Source: Pedobacter sp. (GTDB lineage: Bacteria > Bacteroidota > Bacteroidia > Sphingobacteriales > Sphingobacteriaceae). From it: 64,000 bases of DNA. The notes below the pieces were generated by a model, which had not been told where the DNA came from, did no database searches, and was given only the letters and a program-made list of their open reading frames with translations. This document shows positions 1 through 9,316 of the stretch, piece by piece (within the stretch, counting starts at the first letter, position 1; every line of letters starts with the position of its first letter). The stretch lies in NCBI RefSeq assembly GCF_031119335.1, contig NZ_JAVHXT010000004.1:232774-296773 (forward strand). The letters are read 5' to 3'. Both the position numbers and the translations under genes were made by a program.

Positions 1-1
1 T

Positions 2-2752
2 AATCCGGCTACCATTATGACCGACAAGGTAATTGGTGACCATGTTTATTTAAAACCTCTAACACTCGAATCGATTGAAGAGATTTTAGTTGAACACAAA
101 AACAACCCTAACTTACCTACTATTGATGCAGTTTTACCTACCATGGGTGGACAAACAGCACTGAATCTTTGTGTTGATGCCGAAGAAAGAGGTTTATGGA
201 AAAAACACGATGTTAGGATTATTGGGGTAGATGTTGCTGCTATCGATAAGACCGAAAACAGAGAGTCTTTCCGCCAGTTAATGGTAGATATTGGTGTTGG
301 TGTTGCAACTTCAAAGATTGCCAATTCATTTTTAGAAGGTAAGGAAGCGGCACAAGAAATTGGCTTCCCATTGGTAATTCGCCCTTCTTACACCCTTGGT
401 GGCTACGGCGGTGGCTTTGTACACAAAAAAGAAGATTTTGATGCAGCACTTAAACGCGGTTTAGAAGCTTCACCAACCCACGAGGTTTTGGTAGAGCAAG
501 CGGTTTTAGGCTGGAAAGAATATGAGTTAGAGTTATTGAGAGATAGCAACGACAACGTAATCATCATCTGTTCTATCGAGAACTTTGATCCAATGGGTAT
601 CCACACTGGAGACTCGATTACTGTTGCTCCTGCAATGACTTTATCAGATCGCTGCTACCAAGAAATGCGTAACCAAGCCATCAAAATGATGCGTGCTATT
701 GGTAATTTTGCAGGTGGTTGTAACGTACAGTTTTCTGTAAACCCAGATAACGATGAAATCATAGCTATCGAGATTAACCCACGTGTATCTCGTTCATCGG
801 CCTTGGCTAGTAAAGCAACAGGCTATCCAATTGCTAAAATTGCAGCTAAATTGGCTATCGGTTACAACTTAGATGAAATCGAAAATCAAATTACAAAAAC
901 TACTTCAGCTTACTTTGAGCCAACTTTAGATTACGTAATTGTAAAAATCCCTCGCTTTAACTTCGATAAATTTAAAGGCGCCAACATGGAGCTTGGTTTA
1001 CAGATGAAAGCTGTTGGAGAGGTAATGGCCATTGGTCGTAACTTTATTGAGGCATTGCAAAAAGCTTGTCAGAGTTTAGAGATTGGTCGTGCTGGTATCG
1101 GTGCAGATGGCCGTCAAAAACGCGACATCGAAGAAATTATGCATGGCTTACAGCACCCAAGCTGGAACCGTCTATTCTTAATTAAAGATGCGATGAGCAT
1201 GGGTGTACCACTAGAATCTATCCGCAAGGTAACCAAAATTGACAAGTGGTTCTTAAATCAAATTCAAGAGTTAGTAGCTTTAGAAACAGAACTAAAACGC
1301 TACTCGCTAACTAATATCCCTAGAGATTTCTTCTTCAACTTGAAGCAAAAAGGTTTCTCTGATATACAAATTGCTTACGTTTTAGGTAACGTAACAGAAG
1401 ACGAAGTTTACAATCGCCGTAGAGAGCTTAACATTAGAAGAGTTTACAAAATGGTGGATACTTGTGCTGCGGAATTTGCTGCACAAACACCTTACTTTTA
1501 CTCTACTTTTGAAGAAGCTCCTCAACAAATTTCATTGGTATCTGGCGAAGTTTTATCTGATGGCGATGAGTTAGGCACTAACGAATCTGTAGTTTCTGAC
1601 AGAAAGAAAGTGATTGTTTTAGGCTCAGGACCTAACCGTATCGGTCAAGGTATTGAGTTCGATTACTCTTGCGTTCACGGATTATTGGCAGCAAAAGAGA
1701 ATGGCTTCGAAGCCATCATGATTAACTGTAATCCAGAAACGGTAAGTACAGATTTTAACATGGCCGATAAACTTTATTTCGAGCCTGTATTCTGGGAACA
1801 CGTACGTGAAATTATCGATTTAGAAAACCCAATTGGCGTTATCGTTCAATTAGGTGGTCAAACTGCCTTGAAAATGGCTGAAAAGCTACACGAGAATAAC
1901 ATCCGCATTATCGGTACTTCTTACGAGGATATGGATAAAGCAGAAGATCGTGGTAGTTTCTCAGATTTACTGAAAGATTTAGACATTCCTTATCCAAAAT
2001 ATGGTGTTGCAGAAAATGCTGAGGAAGCAATTAAAGTTGCTAACGAAGTAGGTTACCCAGTATTGGTTCGTCCTAGTTATGTACTGGGTGGACAAGGTAT
2101 GAGTATCGTGATTAACGACGAAGACTTAGAAAGTGCTGTAGTTAAATTATTGGGCGACCTTCCAGGCAACCGTGTATTAATTGACCATTTCTTAGACAGA
2201 GCAGAAGAAACTGAATCTGACTCGATTTGCGATGGAACCGACGTACACATTGTTGGTTTAATGGAGCACATTGAGCCTGCAGGTATTCACTCGGGAGATT
2301 CAAGTGCAGTTTTACCTCCGTTCAGTTTGTCTGACAAAGTAATTGCCGACATGGAAAATTACTCGAAGAAAATTGCGAAAGCTTTAAATGTAATTGGTCT
2401 ATTAAACATCCAGTTTGCAGTTAAAGATGAGAAGGTTTATGTAATTGAAGCTAATCCACGTGCTTCTCGTACGGTACCTTTCATCGCTAAAGCTTACGAT
2501 GTGCCTTACATCAACATTGCTGCAAGGGTAATGCTAGGCGTAAACAAATTGAAAGATTTCAACATTGAGCGTAAGCTTAAAGGATTTGCAATTAAAGAGC
2601 CTGTTTTCTCTCACAATAAATTCCCAGAGATAACCAAAGAATTAGGTCCAGAGATGAAATCTACAGGTGAAGCGATCCGTTTCATCAAAGATTTGGAAGA
2701 TCCATACTTCTTGAAGTTAGTGAAAGATAAATCGATGTATTTGTCGAAATAA
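2..2752 (+). CDS. carB: Carbamoyl-phosphate synthase large subunit (5' end cut by window)
   Basis: CarB makes carbamoyl phosphate from bicarbonate, two ATP and glutamine-derived ammonia, feeding pyrimidine and arginine synthesis. The reading frame is open from base 2 and codes NPATIMTD before the first Met, a CarB motif normally about 50 residues into the protein, so the true start lies outside the window. Two ATP-grasp halves are visible, with NPRVSRSSALASKATG in the first and ANPRASRTVPFIAKA in the second. The protein stops about 20 residues after GPEMKSTGEA, so the C-terminal MGS-like allosteric domain of enterobacterial CarB (about 1070 aa) is absent. As far as I know this short form is usual in Bacteroidota, so it is probably not a truncation. 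A terminator follows. The identification is secure. Confidence 0.97.
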   Translation, partial: NPATIMTDKVIGDHVYLKPLTLESIEEILVEHKNNPNLPTIDAVLPTMGGQTALNLCVDAEERGLWKKHDVRIIGVDVAAIDKTENRESFRQLMVDIGVGVATSKIANSFLEGKEAAQEIGFPLVIRPSYTLGGYGGGFVHKKEDFDAALKRGLEASPTHEVLVEQAVLGWKEYELELLRDSNDNVIIICSIENFDPMGIHTGDSITVAPAMTLSDRCYQEMRNQAIKMMRAIGNFAGGCNVQFSVNPDNDEIIAIEINPRVSRSSALASKATGYPIAKIAAKLAIGYNLDEIENQITKTTSAYFEPTLDYVIVKIPRFNFDKFKGANMELGLQMKAVGEVMAIGRNFIEALQKACQSLEIGRAGIGADGRQKRDIEEIMHGLQHPSWNRLFLIKDAMSMGVPLESIRKVTKIDKWFLNQIQELVALETELKRYSLTNIPRDFFFNLKQKGFSDIQIAYVLGNVTEDEVYNRRRELNIRRVYKMVDTCAAEFAAQTPYFYSTFEEAPQQISLVSGEVLSDGDELGTNESVVSDRKKVIVLGSGPNRIGQGIEFDYSCVHGLLAAKENGFEAIMINCNPETVSTDFNMADKLYFEPVFWEHVREIIDLENPIGVIVQLGGQTALKMAEKLHENNIRIIGTSYEDMDKAEDRGSFSDLLKDLDIPYPKYGVAENAEEAIKVANEVGYPVLVRPSYVLGGQGMSIVINDEDLESAVVKLLGDLPGNRVLIDHFLDRAEETESDSICDGTDVHIVGLMEHIEPAGIHSGDSSAVLPPFSLSDKVIADMENYSKKIAKALNVIGLLNIQFAVKDEKVYVIEANPRASRTVPFIAKAYDVPYINIAARVMLGVNKLKDFNIERKLKGFAIKEPVFSHNKFPEITKELGPEMKSTGEAIRFIKDLEDPYFLKLVKDKSMYLSK

Positions 2753-2804
2753 TTAGCTTGTCAGTCTGAGCCCGTCGAAGACAAAAAGCAAAGAATATGA
2801 GGCC

Positions 2805-2838
2805 AAGTCCCTTAGCGTAATGTTGAGGGACTTTTTTA
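2805..2838 (+). terminator. Intrinsic terminator after carB
   Basis: The stem AAGTCCCT/AGGGACTT (2805-2812 with 2826-2833) has a 13-nt loop and is followed by a T run. It lies about 50 nt past the carB stop. Confidence 0.8.
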
Positions 2839-3278
2839 TTATGTTGTCGTTGCAGGCGCAACCTGTGCCGATTTATCGGTAGCGAAGACCGCGAAGCAGC
2901 TACGAAGTAAATCTAATTTTTTGAAGAGCAAATGCAGAAGCACGAATTAATGTTAGTCCTGCTTTTGCGCTACAATCTTTTTTGTTTTGCCCCTTGTTGT
3001 CATTCCGAGGAACGAGGAATCTACAATTGAACTGCTTTAGTTTACAGATCCTTCACTAGCGTTCAGGATGACAACAATGAAACCAGAAAGTATTTCCGCT
3101 ACAATCAGGTCTATTTAACGAAAACCTGTTCTAAGCGCCTAAAAGACTTACGAAGTTTAACTTGATTATATATTGTTTTTCAGCTATAAAGTTGAGGGTT
3201 TCGCCGTTTAAAAACTTCATAAGTCTAAAATAGTAAAGCTCCTCTGCTCTTCTGAGTTTGCAACTTCGAAGTCTTGTT
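2839..3278. other. Gene-free gap holding palindromic repeats
   Basis: No credible ORF or RNA gene is seen between the carB terminator and the next gene. The stretch contains a GTTGTCATtcc...aggATGACAAC element (about 2996-3078) and an inverted repeat, AGACTTACGAAGTTT at 3144-3158 against AAACTTCATAAGTCT at 3211-3225, with one mismatch. The same AACTTACGAAGTTT word forms a tight hairpin behind secA. Confidence 0.6.
2996..3078. repeat. GTCAT-ended intergenic repeat
   Basis: The element is bounded by GTTGTCAT and ATGACAAC, with an inner GAGGAACGAGGAATCT. It belongs to the dispersed GTCATTGCGAGG...GAAGCAATCT type seen elsewhere in the window (6.8, 11.0, 40.0, 52.5 and 60.3 kb). Confidence 0.6.
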
Positions 3279-4358
3279 CTACTTCTCGCTCAACTTAATC
3301 TCGAACAAATTAGGCCATTTCTTACCCGTTACAAATAACCTCTTCCCCGCTACATCGTAAGCAATTCCATTTAGCACATTATTTGCTTCATCATAATCAT
3401 CTTTAAAGAAATTCTTCGGAACAAGTTTGCTCAAATCTACTTCAGCTTCTACAATACCTGTATTTGTATTTATAACTACAATCTTGTTGCTTCCGTAAAC
3501 ATTGGCATATAACATACCATTAATAAACTCCAACTCGTTCAAACGCTCTACCGGGCCTTTGTTGTCGTAAACTTCAATGAAGCCTTCTTCTCTATAAGTT
3601 TCAGCATTCATAAACCAAATTTTATTGCTACCATCGCTGCGTAGCAATTGTTTGCCATCATAAGTTAAGCCCCAACCTTGCCTACTAGCTTGGTACGGAA
3701 AAGTAGCAATTTCTTCGAAAGTATTGGAATCATACACTAAACCCACATTTTCTTCCCAAGTAAGAACAATAATTTTATTGCCCACTTTCACAGAACCTTC
3801 TCCAAAATACTCGGGCTTTAAAGCTGTAGATTTTATTGCCTTACCGCTCTTCAAATCAACATATTTCAAATGCGACTGTCCTTTTCTACCTGTACTTTCT
3901 AACAATTTTCCATCAACAAAACTTAAACCCTGTGTGTAAGAAGAAGTATCATGCGGAAAAGTATTCACCAAAGTATATTTCAACTTTGCAGGCTTTTTAT
4001 CTGTAGTGAGAATAATGTTGTTGGTAATGGTATCTGTTTGATCACCACTTTTTACAATAGCGGTTAACATTCGGTAACCTAAAGGCAAGTTTTGCGTATC
4101 TAAGGTTACAAACTCTTTGTTGGTTTTTTCGGCGAACTGTTTACCATCTACCCAATAGCTAATAGTTTGTATTTCCGTTTTTTCTGGAATATCTAATTCT
4201 ATTTTTACCGGTTTACCGCTATTAAAGCTTTCGCCCTGCAATGGATTTTTGAAAGTGATATAGTTAGCCACTTTATTATTACAAGCAAGTTGAAATAAAG
4301 TTGCAGACAACAATATGAAAGCGGTTACAGTAATTTTATGCGTATGGCCAAAAAGCAT
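3279..4358 (-). CDS. Glutaminyl-peptide cyclotransferase family lipoprotein
   Basis: The C-terminal two thirds match the plant/bacterial-type glutamine cyclotransferase fold (a five-bladed propeller that cyclises N-terminal Gln to pyroglutamate): FPHDTSSYTQGLSF, GEGSVK, RSDGSNKIWF and LNELEFINGMLYANVYGSN. The first ~100 residues after the leader look like an Ig-like/Big domain. A hydrophobic leader ends in FQLAC-NN, a weak lipobox, so the protein is probably anchored in the periplasm. I chose the ATG at 4358; a TTG two codons earlier is also possible. The start overlaps the 3' end of yraN by 23 bp, suggesting translational coupling. The family is well supported; the physiological substrate is unknown. 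Confidence 0.85.
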   Translation of the reverse strand: MLFGHTHKITVTAFILLSATLFQLACNNKVANYITFKNPLQGESFNSGKPVKIELDIPEKTEIQTISYWVDGKQFAEKTNKEFVTLDTQNLPLGYRMLTAIVKSGDQTDTITNNIILTTDKKPAKLKYTLVNTFPHDTSSYTQGLSFVDGKLLESTGRKGQSHLKYVDLKSGKAIKSTALKPEYFGEGSVKVGNKIIVLTWEENVGLVYDSNTFEEIATFPYQASRQGWGLTYDGKQLLRSDGSNKIWFMNAETYREEGFIEVYDNKGPVERLNELEFINGMLYANVYGSNKIVVINTNTGIVEAEVDLSKLVPKNFFKDDYDEANNVLNGIAYDVAGKRLFVTGKKWPNLFEIKLSEK

Positions 4359-4701
4359 CTTCAATATGGTTAATTTTAAACTGATTGTCTTTAGTTAATA
4401 ACACCGCTACAATATCGAACCTAATTTCTCCCTTGTGATCCATAATTTCGATATAAGCTTGTGCCGCCTTTTGTAACTGGCGTTGCTTTTCTCTCTTTAC
4501 AAAGTCTTCGGGCATACCAAATGCCACAGAACTGCGTGTTTTAACTTCGATAAAGATAATGGTATTTGATTGAAGCGCAACAATATCTACTTCGCATTTG
4601 CGATACGTCCAGTTTTCATCTAATATTTCGTAGCCCTTTTTTACCAGAAATTGTATTGCTGCTTTCTCGCCTGCTTTTCCTGTATCGTTGTGAATGGCCA
4701 T
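4336..4701 (-). CDS. yraN: YraN/UPF0102 family nuclease-fold protein
   Basis: This 121-aa protein is the normal length for UPF0102. Typical motifs are GEKAAIQFLVKKGYEILDENW, then CEVDIVAL and FIEVKTRSS, the D...E-x-K pattern of restriction-endonuclease-like folds. The family's function is uncertain; a role in DNA recombination or repair has been proposed. It overlaps the downstream cyclotransferase gene and lies about 100 nt after dnaG on the same strand, separated by AATGATTGAAT-type sequence. Confidence 0.9.
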   Translation of the reverse strand: MAIHNDTGKAGEKAAIQFLVKKGYEILDENWTYRKCEVDIVALQSNTIIFIEVKTRSSVAFGMPEDFVKREKQRQLQKAAQAYIEIMDHKGEIRFDIVAVLLTKDNQFKINHIEDAFWPYA

Positions 4702-4705
4702 GTTT

Positions 4706-4806
4706 TTGAAATTATTGAATGATTGAGTTTTGAATGATTAAATAGACAAAGTAAAGTACACCTAATCTATGCAATTCAATAATTCATTCATACTATCATT
4801 CAATCA
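4706..4806. repeat. Degenerate ATTCAATCATT repeats
   Basis: The dnaG-yraN gap is built from near repeats of AATGATTGA / TTCAATCATT in both orientations. The same word recurs at about 10547-10582 between the M20 and SPOR genes. No coding potential is seen. Confidence 0.5.
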
Positions 4807-6771
4807 TTATTTTACGATTACCGAACCTAAAAATTTGGAAATGGTACGTTCTACGTTTTTAACTTGCACATAACGCCCCATTAAAATATCTTGATTGGTT
4901 GCGTCCTTTTCATCCTTCATCTGGTTCATCAAATCGGTTAGCATTCTATCTACTTTACGTTTTTTCAAATGGTAAAGTCCACCTAGTACAGCACCTTTAA
5001 TATTTTGATTTTCATCCTTAACATAAATTTGGTGCTTGTTTAACCAATTTTCGCTTAAACTATATGGCGATGTACTTAAAGTAATGGCCAAGGTTGCAAT
5101 TTCGCCATCTTCACTTCTCAAAAACTGATTAATAGTTGGTAATTGTCCGTTTTCAACTTCTCCTCTGTAATAAGCAATTACACGCTCGCACAAAGTATTT
5201 TCAAAGGTTACGTCACTTAAATTTTGAATAATAAAAGAACCCACATGCATTTCACCAACGTGCTCAAAAGTTACCAGTTCGTGTCCGAAAGTAAGCAGCA
5301 AACGTACAATTTCTTGCTCCTGCAAAATGTCGGTGGTAATTTGCTCTACCGACACTTCCTCTTGCGGAGCTGCAGTTGGTCCACCTTCTGCAAACAAATC
5401 ATCAGGTGGCATATCTGGATGACCAGGGCTGCTCGTTCTTGGTGCTGGCGCTGATGCCTTTTTCTGTTTAGCAACTTTTATCGCATTCAGCTCTGTAAGC
5501 AGTACCCGTTCTTCAATTTCGAGCAAATGGCTACACTCTTTAATGAAAACCGAAGCTTTGATGTTATCGGGAATTTTAGCGATACTTTCTACAATATCCC
5601 TGATAATTCCTGCTTTTTTGATGGGGTCTTTTCCAGCTTCCGCCAGTAAAATATTTGCTTTGTAGAGGATAAAATCTTGGCGCTGCTCTTCAATATACGT
5701 TTTGAAAGCACCAGCACCCACTTTGTGCATGTACGAATCGGGGTCGTCACCATCTGGGAAAGAGACAACTTTTACGTTCAGCCCTTCCTCCAAAATCATA
5801 TCTAAACCACGCAACGAAGCTTTTATACCAGCAGCATCGCCATCATATAAAATAGTGACATTCTGCGTAAAACGGGCAATAAGCTTAATCTGTTCTATGG
5901 TTAACGATGTTCCCGAAGAGGCAACCACATTCTCGATATAGGCTTGGTGCACTGCCAAAACATCGGCATAGCCTTCTACCAAATAACAGTTATCCTGATC
6001 TCGAATTGCCTTTTTTGCATGGAACAAACCATACAGCACATTCGATTTGTGGTAGATATCGCTCTCGGGAGAATTGACGTATTTGGGTACGTTTTTGTCG
6101 GTTTTTAAAGTACGGCCGCCAAAACCAATTACCCTTCCCGTAAAGTTATGGATGGGGAACATTACCCTTCCGCGGAACCTATCGTACAACTTTCCTTTAT
6201 CATTTCTGATGGAAAGTCCCGTTTTTTCAAGGTACTCTACCGCATGTCCGTTCTTTTCGGCATCTAGCGTTAAGGCATCCCAAACATCGGGTGAATAACC
6301 AAGGTCAAATTTCTTGATGATATCTTCCCTAAAACCACGCTCTTTGAAATAGCTTAAGCCAATTGCTCGGCCATCTGCACTATTCCATAGTTGGTCTTCG
6401 AAAAAGTTAGCTGCAAATTGTGAAACGATGTAAAGACTTTCGCGAGCACTATTTAGCTCGATATTCTCTTTACTTTCTACTGTTTCCTCAACTTCGATAT
6501 TGTATTTGTTGGCAAGAAATTTCAGCGCTTCTGGATAGCTGTACTTCTCGTGTTCCATTACGAACCGAACCGAATCGCCAGCAACACCGCAGCCAAAGCA
6601 CTTATAAATGCCTTTGTTTACAGATACGTGAAACGAGGGGGTTTTCTCACCGTGAAAAGGACAATTCCCGATCAAGCTTGAACCACGTTTTTTAAGATGC
6701 ACAAAATCGCCAACAACCTCTTCAATTCGGGCTGTTTCCTTAATTTTCTCTATAGTTTCCGCTGTAATCAT
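4807..6771 (-). CDS. dnaG: DNA primase
   Basis: DnaG makes RNA primers at the replication fork. The N-terminus carries the CHC2 zinc finger with ligands C37, H40, C58 and C61 (NCPFHGEKTPSFHVS...YKCFGCG). The catalytic core includes EKTGLSIR and RFRGRVMFPI, and the Toprim fold is marked by VEGYADVLA and LYDGDAAG. The C-terminal ~150 residues would be the helicase-binding domain, preceded by a Pro/Ala/Ser-rich linker around residues 445-475. At 654 aa the length is normal. It starts at an ATG; upstream is a composite repeat rather than a gene. Confidence 0.97.
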   Translation of the reverse strand: MITAETIEKIKETARIEEVVGDFVHLKKRGSSLIGNCPFHGEKTPSFHVSVNKGIYKCFGCGVAGDSVRFVMEHEKYSYPEALKFLANKYNIEVEETVESKENIELNSARESLYIVSQFAANFFEDQLWNSADGRAIGLSYFKERGFREDIIKKFDLGYSPDVWDALTLDAEKNGHAVEYLEKTGLSIRNDKGKLYDRFRGRVMFPIHNFTGRVIGFGGRTLKTDKNVPKYVNSPESDIYHKSNVLYGLFHAKKAIRDQDNCYLVEGYADVLAVHQAYIENVVASSGTSLTIEQIKLIARFTQNVTILYDGDAAGIKASLRGLDMILEEGLNVKVVSFPDGDDPDSYMHKVGAGAFKTYIEEQRQDFILYKANILLAEAGKDPIKKAGIIRDIVESIAKIPDNIKASVFIKECSHLLEIEERVLLTELNAIKVAKQKKASAPAPRTSSPGHPDMPPDDLFAEGGPTAAPQEEVSVEQITTDILQEQEIVRLLLTFGHELVTFEHVGEMHVGSFIIQNLSDVTFENTLCERVIAYYRGEVENGQLPTINQFLRSEDGEIATLAITLSTSPYSLSENWLNKHQIYVKDENQNIKGAVLGGLYHLKKRKVDRMLTDLMNQMKDEKDATNQDILMGRYVQVKNVERTISKFLGSVIVK

Positions 6772-6780
6772 CTCGTGTTT

Positions 6781-6997
6781 TCGTCATTGCGAGAAGGCAC
6801 GATAGCCTGCTCCGAAAGTTCGGAGAAGCAATCTCACAAGAACTTCAAAGCTACCAATCTTTTATGTTTTTACATAACAAACACGCACAGATAACTGAAT
6901 AAATGAAAGACCTTTATTTACGACAATTGGAGTTGTTTTAGTCAGAAAGATTGCTTCACCCCATCACTTTATACTCTCGCTTCGTTCGCAATGACGA
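6781..6997. repeat. Composite repeat bounded by TCGTCATTGCGA inverted repeats
   Basis: A perfect 12-bp inverted repeat, TCGTCATTGCGA (6781-6792) and TCGCAATGACGA (6986-6997), brackets the gap upstream of dnaG. Inside are GAAGCAATCT, its complement AGATTGCTTC, and a small TCCGAAAGTTCGGA hairpin. It is a member of the dispersed GTCATTGCGAG family. Confidence 0.7.
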
Positions 6998-7005
6998 CAT
7001 TAACA

Positions 7006-7662
7006 CTATTTGATAAACGGCAGCATCTGTTCTGCAACAAACTGATTTCCTTTATCGTTTAAGTGAACTCTATCGCTCGTTAAAATACCTTTTTCCAAAT
7101 CTTGCGGGTTGTTTTTCTCTTCGTAAGCTAAAAAGGCTTTCCTTAAATCGCATAGCGGAAGATTATTTTTCGTAGCCAATTCTCTAATTCCTTCAGCGTA
7201 TTTATCCAAGTCTGCATCCAACTCGTTTGCTCCTCCTTTTTTTTCGCCTACAACCGATGGCGTACATAAAACAATCTTGCTGCCGCCGGCTTGTATTTTA
7301 TTGATTAAGGCTTGATAAAATTTGATGTATTTTGGATAATCTGTTCCCGTTCTAGAACTCTGCTTATGCCAAACATCGTTAATGCCAACGTAAATAAATA
7401 CCAAATCAGGTCTTTTGTTCAGTACATCTTCTTCTAACCTCAGGTAAAGATCATAAATTTTATTGCCGCCAATACCAGCGCCCAATAGTTCAAACTTAGT
7501 GCTATCTACTTGCTTCTTCAACAAATTGATATATCCGTTTCCTCGTACACCAGCTTGTGTTATCGAATCGCCAAAGAATATTACTTTTTTTGCTTTAGGT
7601 TTCATAGAAGACAACAGAATAATGGCACAAGCCACAACTGATAGTTTTAAAATGGTTTTCAT
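7006..7662 (-). CDS. Secreted SGNH/GDSL hydrolase
   Basis: A lipase/esterase-type SGNH hydrolase. The blocks are in order: FFGDSITQAG (catalytic S33), GAGIGGNKI (Gly of block II), YVGINDVW (Asn of block III) and SDRVHLND (D197 and H200). A short hydrophobic N-terminus suggests export. The substrate cannot be inferred; family members deacetylate carbohydrates or cleave esters. It is transcribed alone and faces away from the 7758 gene. Confidence 0.9.
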   Translation of the reverse strand: MKTILKLSVVACAIILLSSMKPKAKKVIFFGDSITQAGVRGNGYINLLKKQVDSTKFELLGAGIGGNKIYDLYLRLEEDVLNKRPDLVFIYVGINDVWHKQSSRTGTDYPKYIKFYQALINKIQAGGSKIVLCTPSVVGEKKGGANELDADLDKYAEGIRELATKNNLPLCDLRKAFLAYEEKNNPQDLEKGILTSDRVHLNDKGNQFVAEQMLPFIK

Positions 7663-7726
7663 CTCAATTATTTAGTAAAGCGAATTTAATTGTTTAGCAT
7701 CAAATAACAACATGGTTATTATTTTC

Positions 7727-7734
7727 TATCTTTG
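7727..7734 (+). promoter_or_regulatory. -7 box TATCTTTG
   Basis: A perfect match to the Bacteroidota -7 consensus TAnnTTTG. Transcription would begin near 7739, after the in-frame TTG at 7737 that opens the long ORF. This favours the ATG at 7758 as the real start of the next gene. Confidence 0.6.
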
Positions 7735-7757
7735 TATTGAATTATCAAATCACTCTG

Positions 7758-8243
7758 ATGAAATTATTGGTTAAATCTTCATTTACCATCTTCCTAATGC
7801 TTCTTTTTGTTAATATCAGCTATGCTCAAAAGAAAAAAAGGGCACCATACCATGCTGTTATAATTGCAGAAGATGTAAAATATCACGGAAAAATTACGGC
7901 GATTAACCAAACAGAGCTTGTTTTGGTAGATAAAAAAGACATTGCTCATCAAATTCCGTATGCCAAGATCAATCGCATTAAAGTTTTTAAAACGCATGGC
8001 GATGTTGGTTATGCGGTAGTAACTGGAGCATTAGCCGCAGGCACCATTGTAGCTGCGCAATCTTTAGACGATGCTAATGTTGCGATGTTAGTAGGTGTTG
8101 GAGGAACAGCGGCTGTAGTAGGCTTAAGTATGGCATTGCACAACGTAATACACGGTGCAGAGATTAAATTAAAAGCGAGTAAAGAGAAAATTGATTACAA
8201 CAGCGTTTCGCAAAAATTAGGCAAATACATAGTTACTCAGTAA
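7758..8243 (+). CDS. Small exported protein of unknown function
   Basis: I do not recognise this 161-aa protein. From the ATG at 7758 it begins with a good signal peptide (MKLLVKSSFTIFLMLLFVNISYAQ). A small beta-rich segment follows (VIIAEDVKYHGKITAINQTELVLVDKK), which resembles the SH3/Sm-like barrels of exported Bacteroidota proteins that handle 'response to substrate' motifs. A Gly/Ala-rich stretch (GDVGYAVVTGALAAGTIVAAQ ... VGVGGTAAVVGLSMA) may insert in or contact membrane. The promoter position supports this start. It converges with the 8260 gene, only 16 nt away. Confidence 0.75.
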   Translation: MKLLVKSSFTIFLMLLFVNISYAQKKKRAPYHAVIIAEDVKYHGKITAINQTELVLVDKKDIAHQIPYAKINRIKVFKTHGDVGYAVVTGALAAGTIVAAQSLDDANVAMLVGVGGTAAVVGLSMALHNVIHGAEIKLKASKEKIDYNSVSQKLGKYIVTQ

Positions 8244-8259
8244 CAGCGAAGCCGTCAAA

Positions 8260-9210
8260 TTATTTCCCTTTACCCAATCGATAATCTTTATGCAGCACTA
8301 AAAAGCTGGCCCGTTCTTCTTTCTTTAAAGGATAATCCCAATTGCCTTGGTAGGTGATTTTTGTAGGCAGTTTCACCTCTTCGAAGTAACTCATTTCGAT
8401 GTTCATTTGCACATCGAAATCAAAGAGCATATTGCTGTATTTCATATCTACGTAGCGACCTAAAATTTCAAAGTTCCGCTTATCGAAGATCGTCACTAGC
8501 TCTTTAATCATAATTCCATCTTTAGTCCATTTAGAAAGATCTGGCTTCACCGAAACTTTGAAACGATATACAGGAATTGAATCTAGGTAAGTGCCACTAT
8601 GGAAAGCGTAATCGTAGTACTGGCGCATATTTGCCGTGAAAATCTCAGTTTTGCTACCGATAAATGGAATACCTTTAATTGGTCTGCCAGGATTAAATAT
8701 CAAAGTTTTAAGTTTATCCTTATAGCCTTCGTTTCCACTCTTTTTTTCCTTGCCGGCACTAGGCGCTGCATTAGGTACGAAATCGGTATTGTAGGCATTC
8801 ATGAAGATATAATCGAACATTTCTACGGTATACAGTTGATACTTGCCGTTCTTTTTGTAGACCTTGCCATTATCTTCCTTCACCAGATACTCCATTTTGT
8901 ACGGACCATCGTTGTTATGTTTGATCTTACGATAAATTTTTCCATCAACTTTATTCTTCTTATCATAAGTGAATACGCGGTTTTCTGCGATGAAAGTGTA
9001 TTTTTTCATGTTACGAAATGCCTCATAAAAGCTAGTATCGTTAATAATGGCATCGATAAAGGTCTCTACATTTAATCGTTTTGCTTTAATATTTACTACC
9101 GAATCAAGCGTGATCGTTTTTAACGTATCTGGATTAAAACGCGGAATTTGTTGAGCGCTAGCGCCAACAAAAAATAACAGTGACAGCGCAATTATGCAAA
9201 GATTTTTCAT
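8260..9210 (-). CDS. Exported protein of unknown function
   Basis: I cannot assign a family to this 316-aa protein. It has a signal peptide ending ASAQQ and no transmembrane segment afterwards. The body is rich in Lys, Tyr and Asp with many alternating beta-type segments, for example TAVRVFTYDKKN-like AENRVFTYDKK and VYRFKVSVKPDLSKW. That would suit a periplasmic or outer-membrane-associated beta protein. A GTCGAAG-type repeat fragment lies upstream. Confidence 0.75.
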   Translation of the reverse strand: MKNLCIIALSLLFFVGASAQQIPRFNPDTLKTITLDSVVNIKAKRLNVETFIDAIINDTSFYEAFRNMKKYTFIAENRVFTYDKKNKVDGKIYRKIKHNNDGPYKMEYLVKEDNGKVYKKNGKYQLYTVEMFDYIFMNAYNTDFVPNAAPSAGKEKKSGNEGYKDKLKTLIFNPGRPIKGIPFIGSKTEIFTANMRQYYDYAFHSGTYLDSIPVYRFKVSVKPDLSKWTKDGIMIKELVTIFDKRNFEILGRYVDMKYSNMLFDFDVQMNIEMSYFEEVKLPTKITYQGNWDYPLKKEERASFLVLHKDYRLGKGK

Positions 9211-9316
9211 TTATATTTCTTTAATGGCTTCGACAAGCTCAGCCCGACACCACGGTCTAATTTAAACAGCAGATATTCTCAACAATTAACTGATTAACCA
9301 GACAAACAATTAACCT

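Noticed and set aside
8599..9075. 158-codon plus-strand ORF opposite the 8260 gene
   Set aside because: It is antisense to an ORF with a clear signal peptide; composition is typical of a shadow frame.
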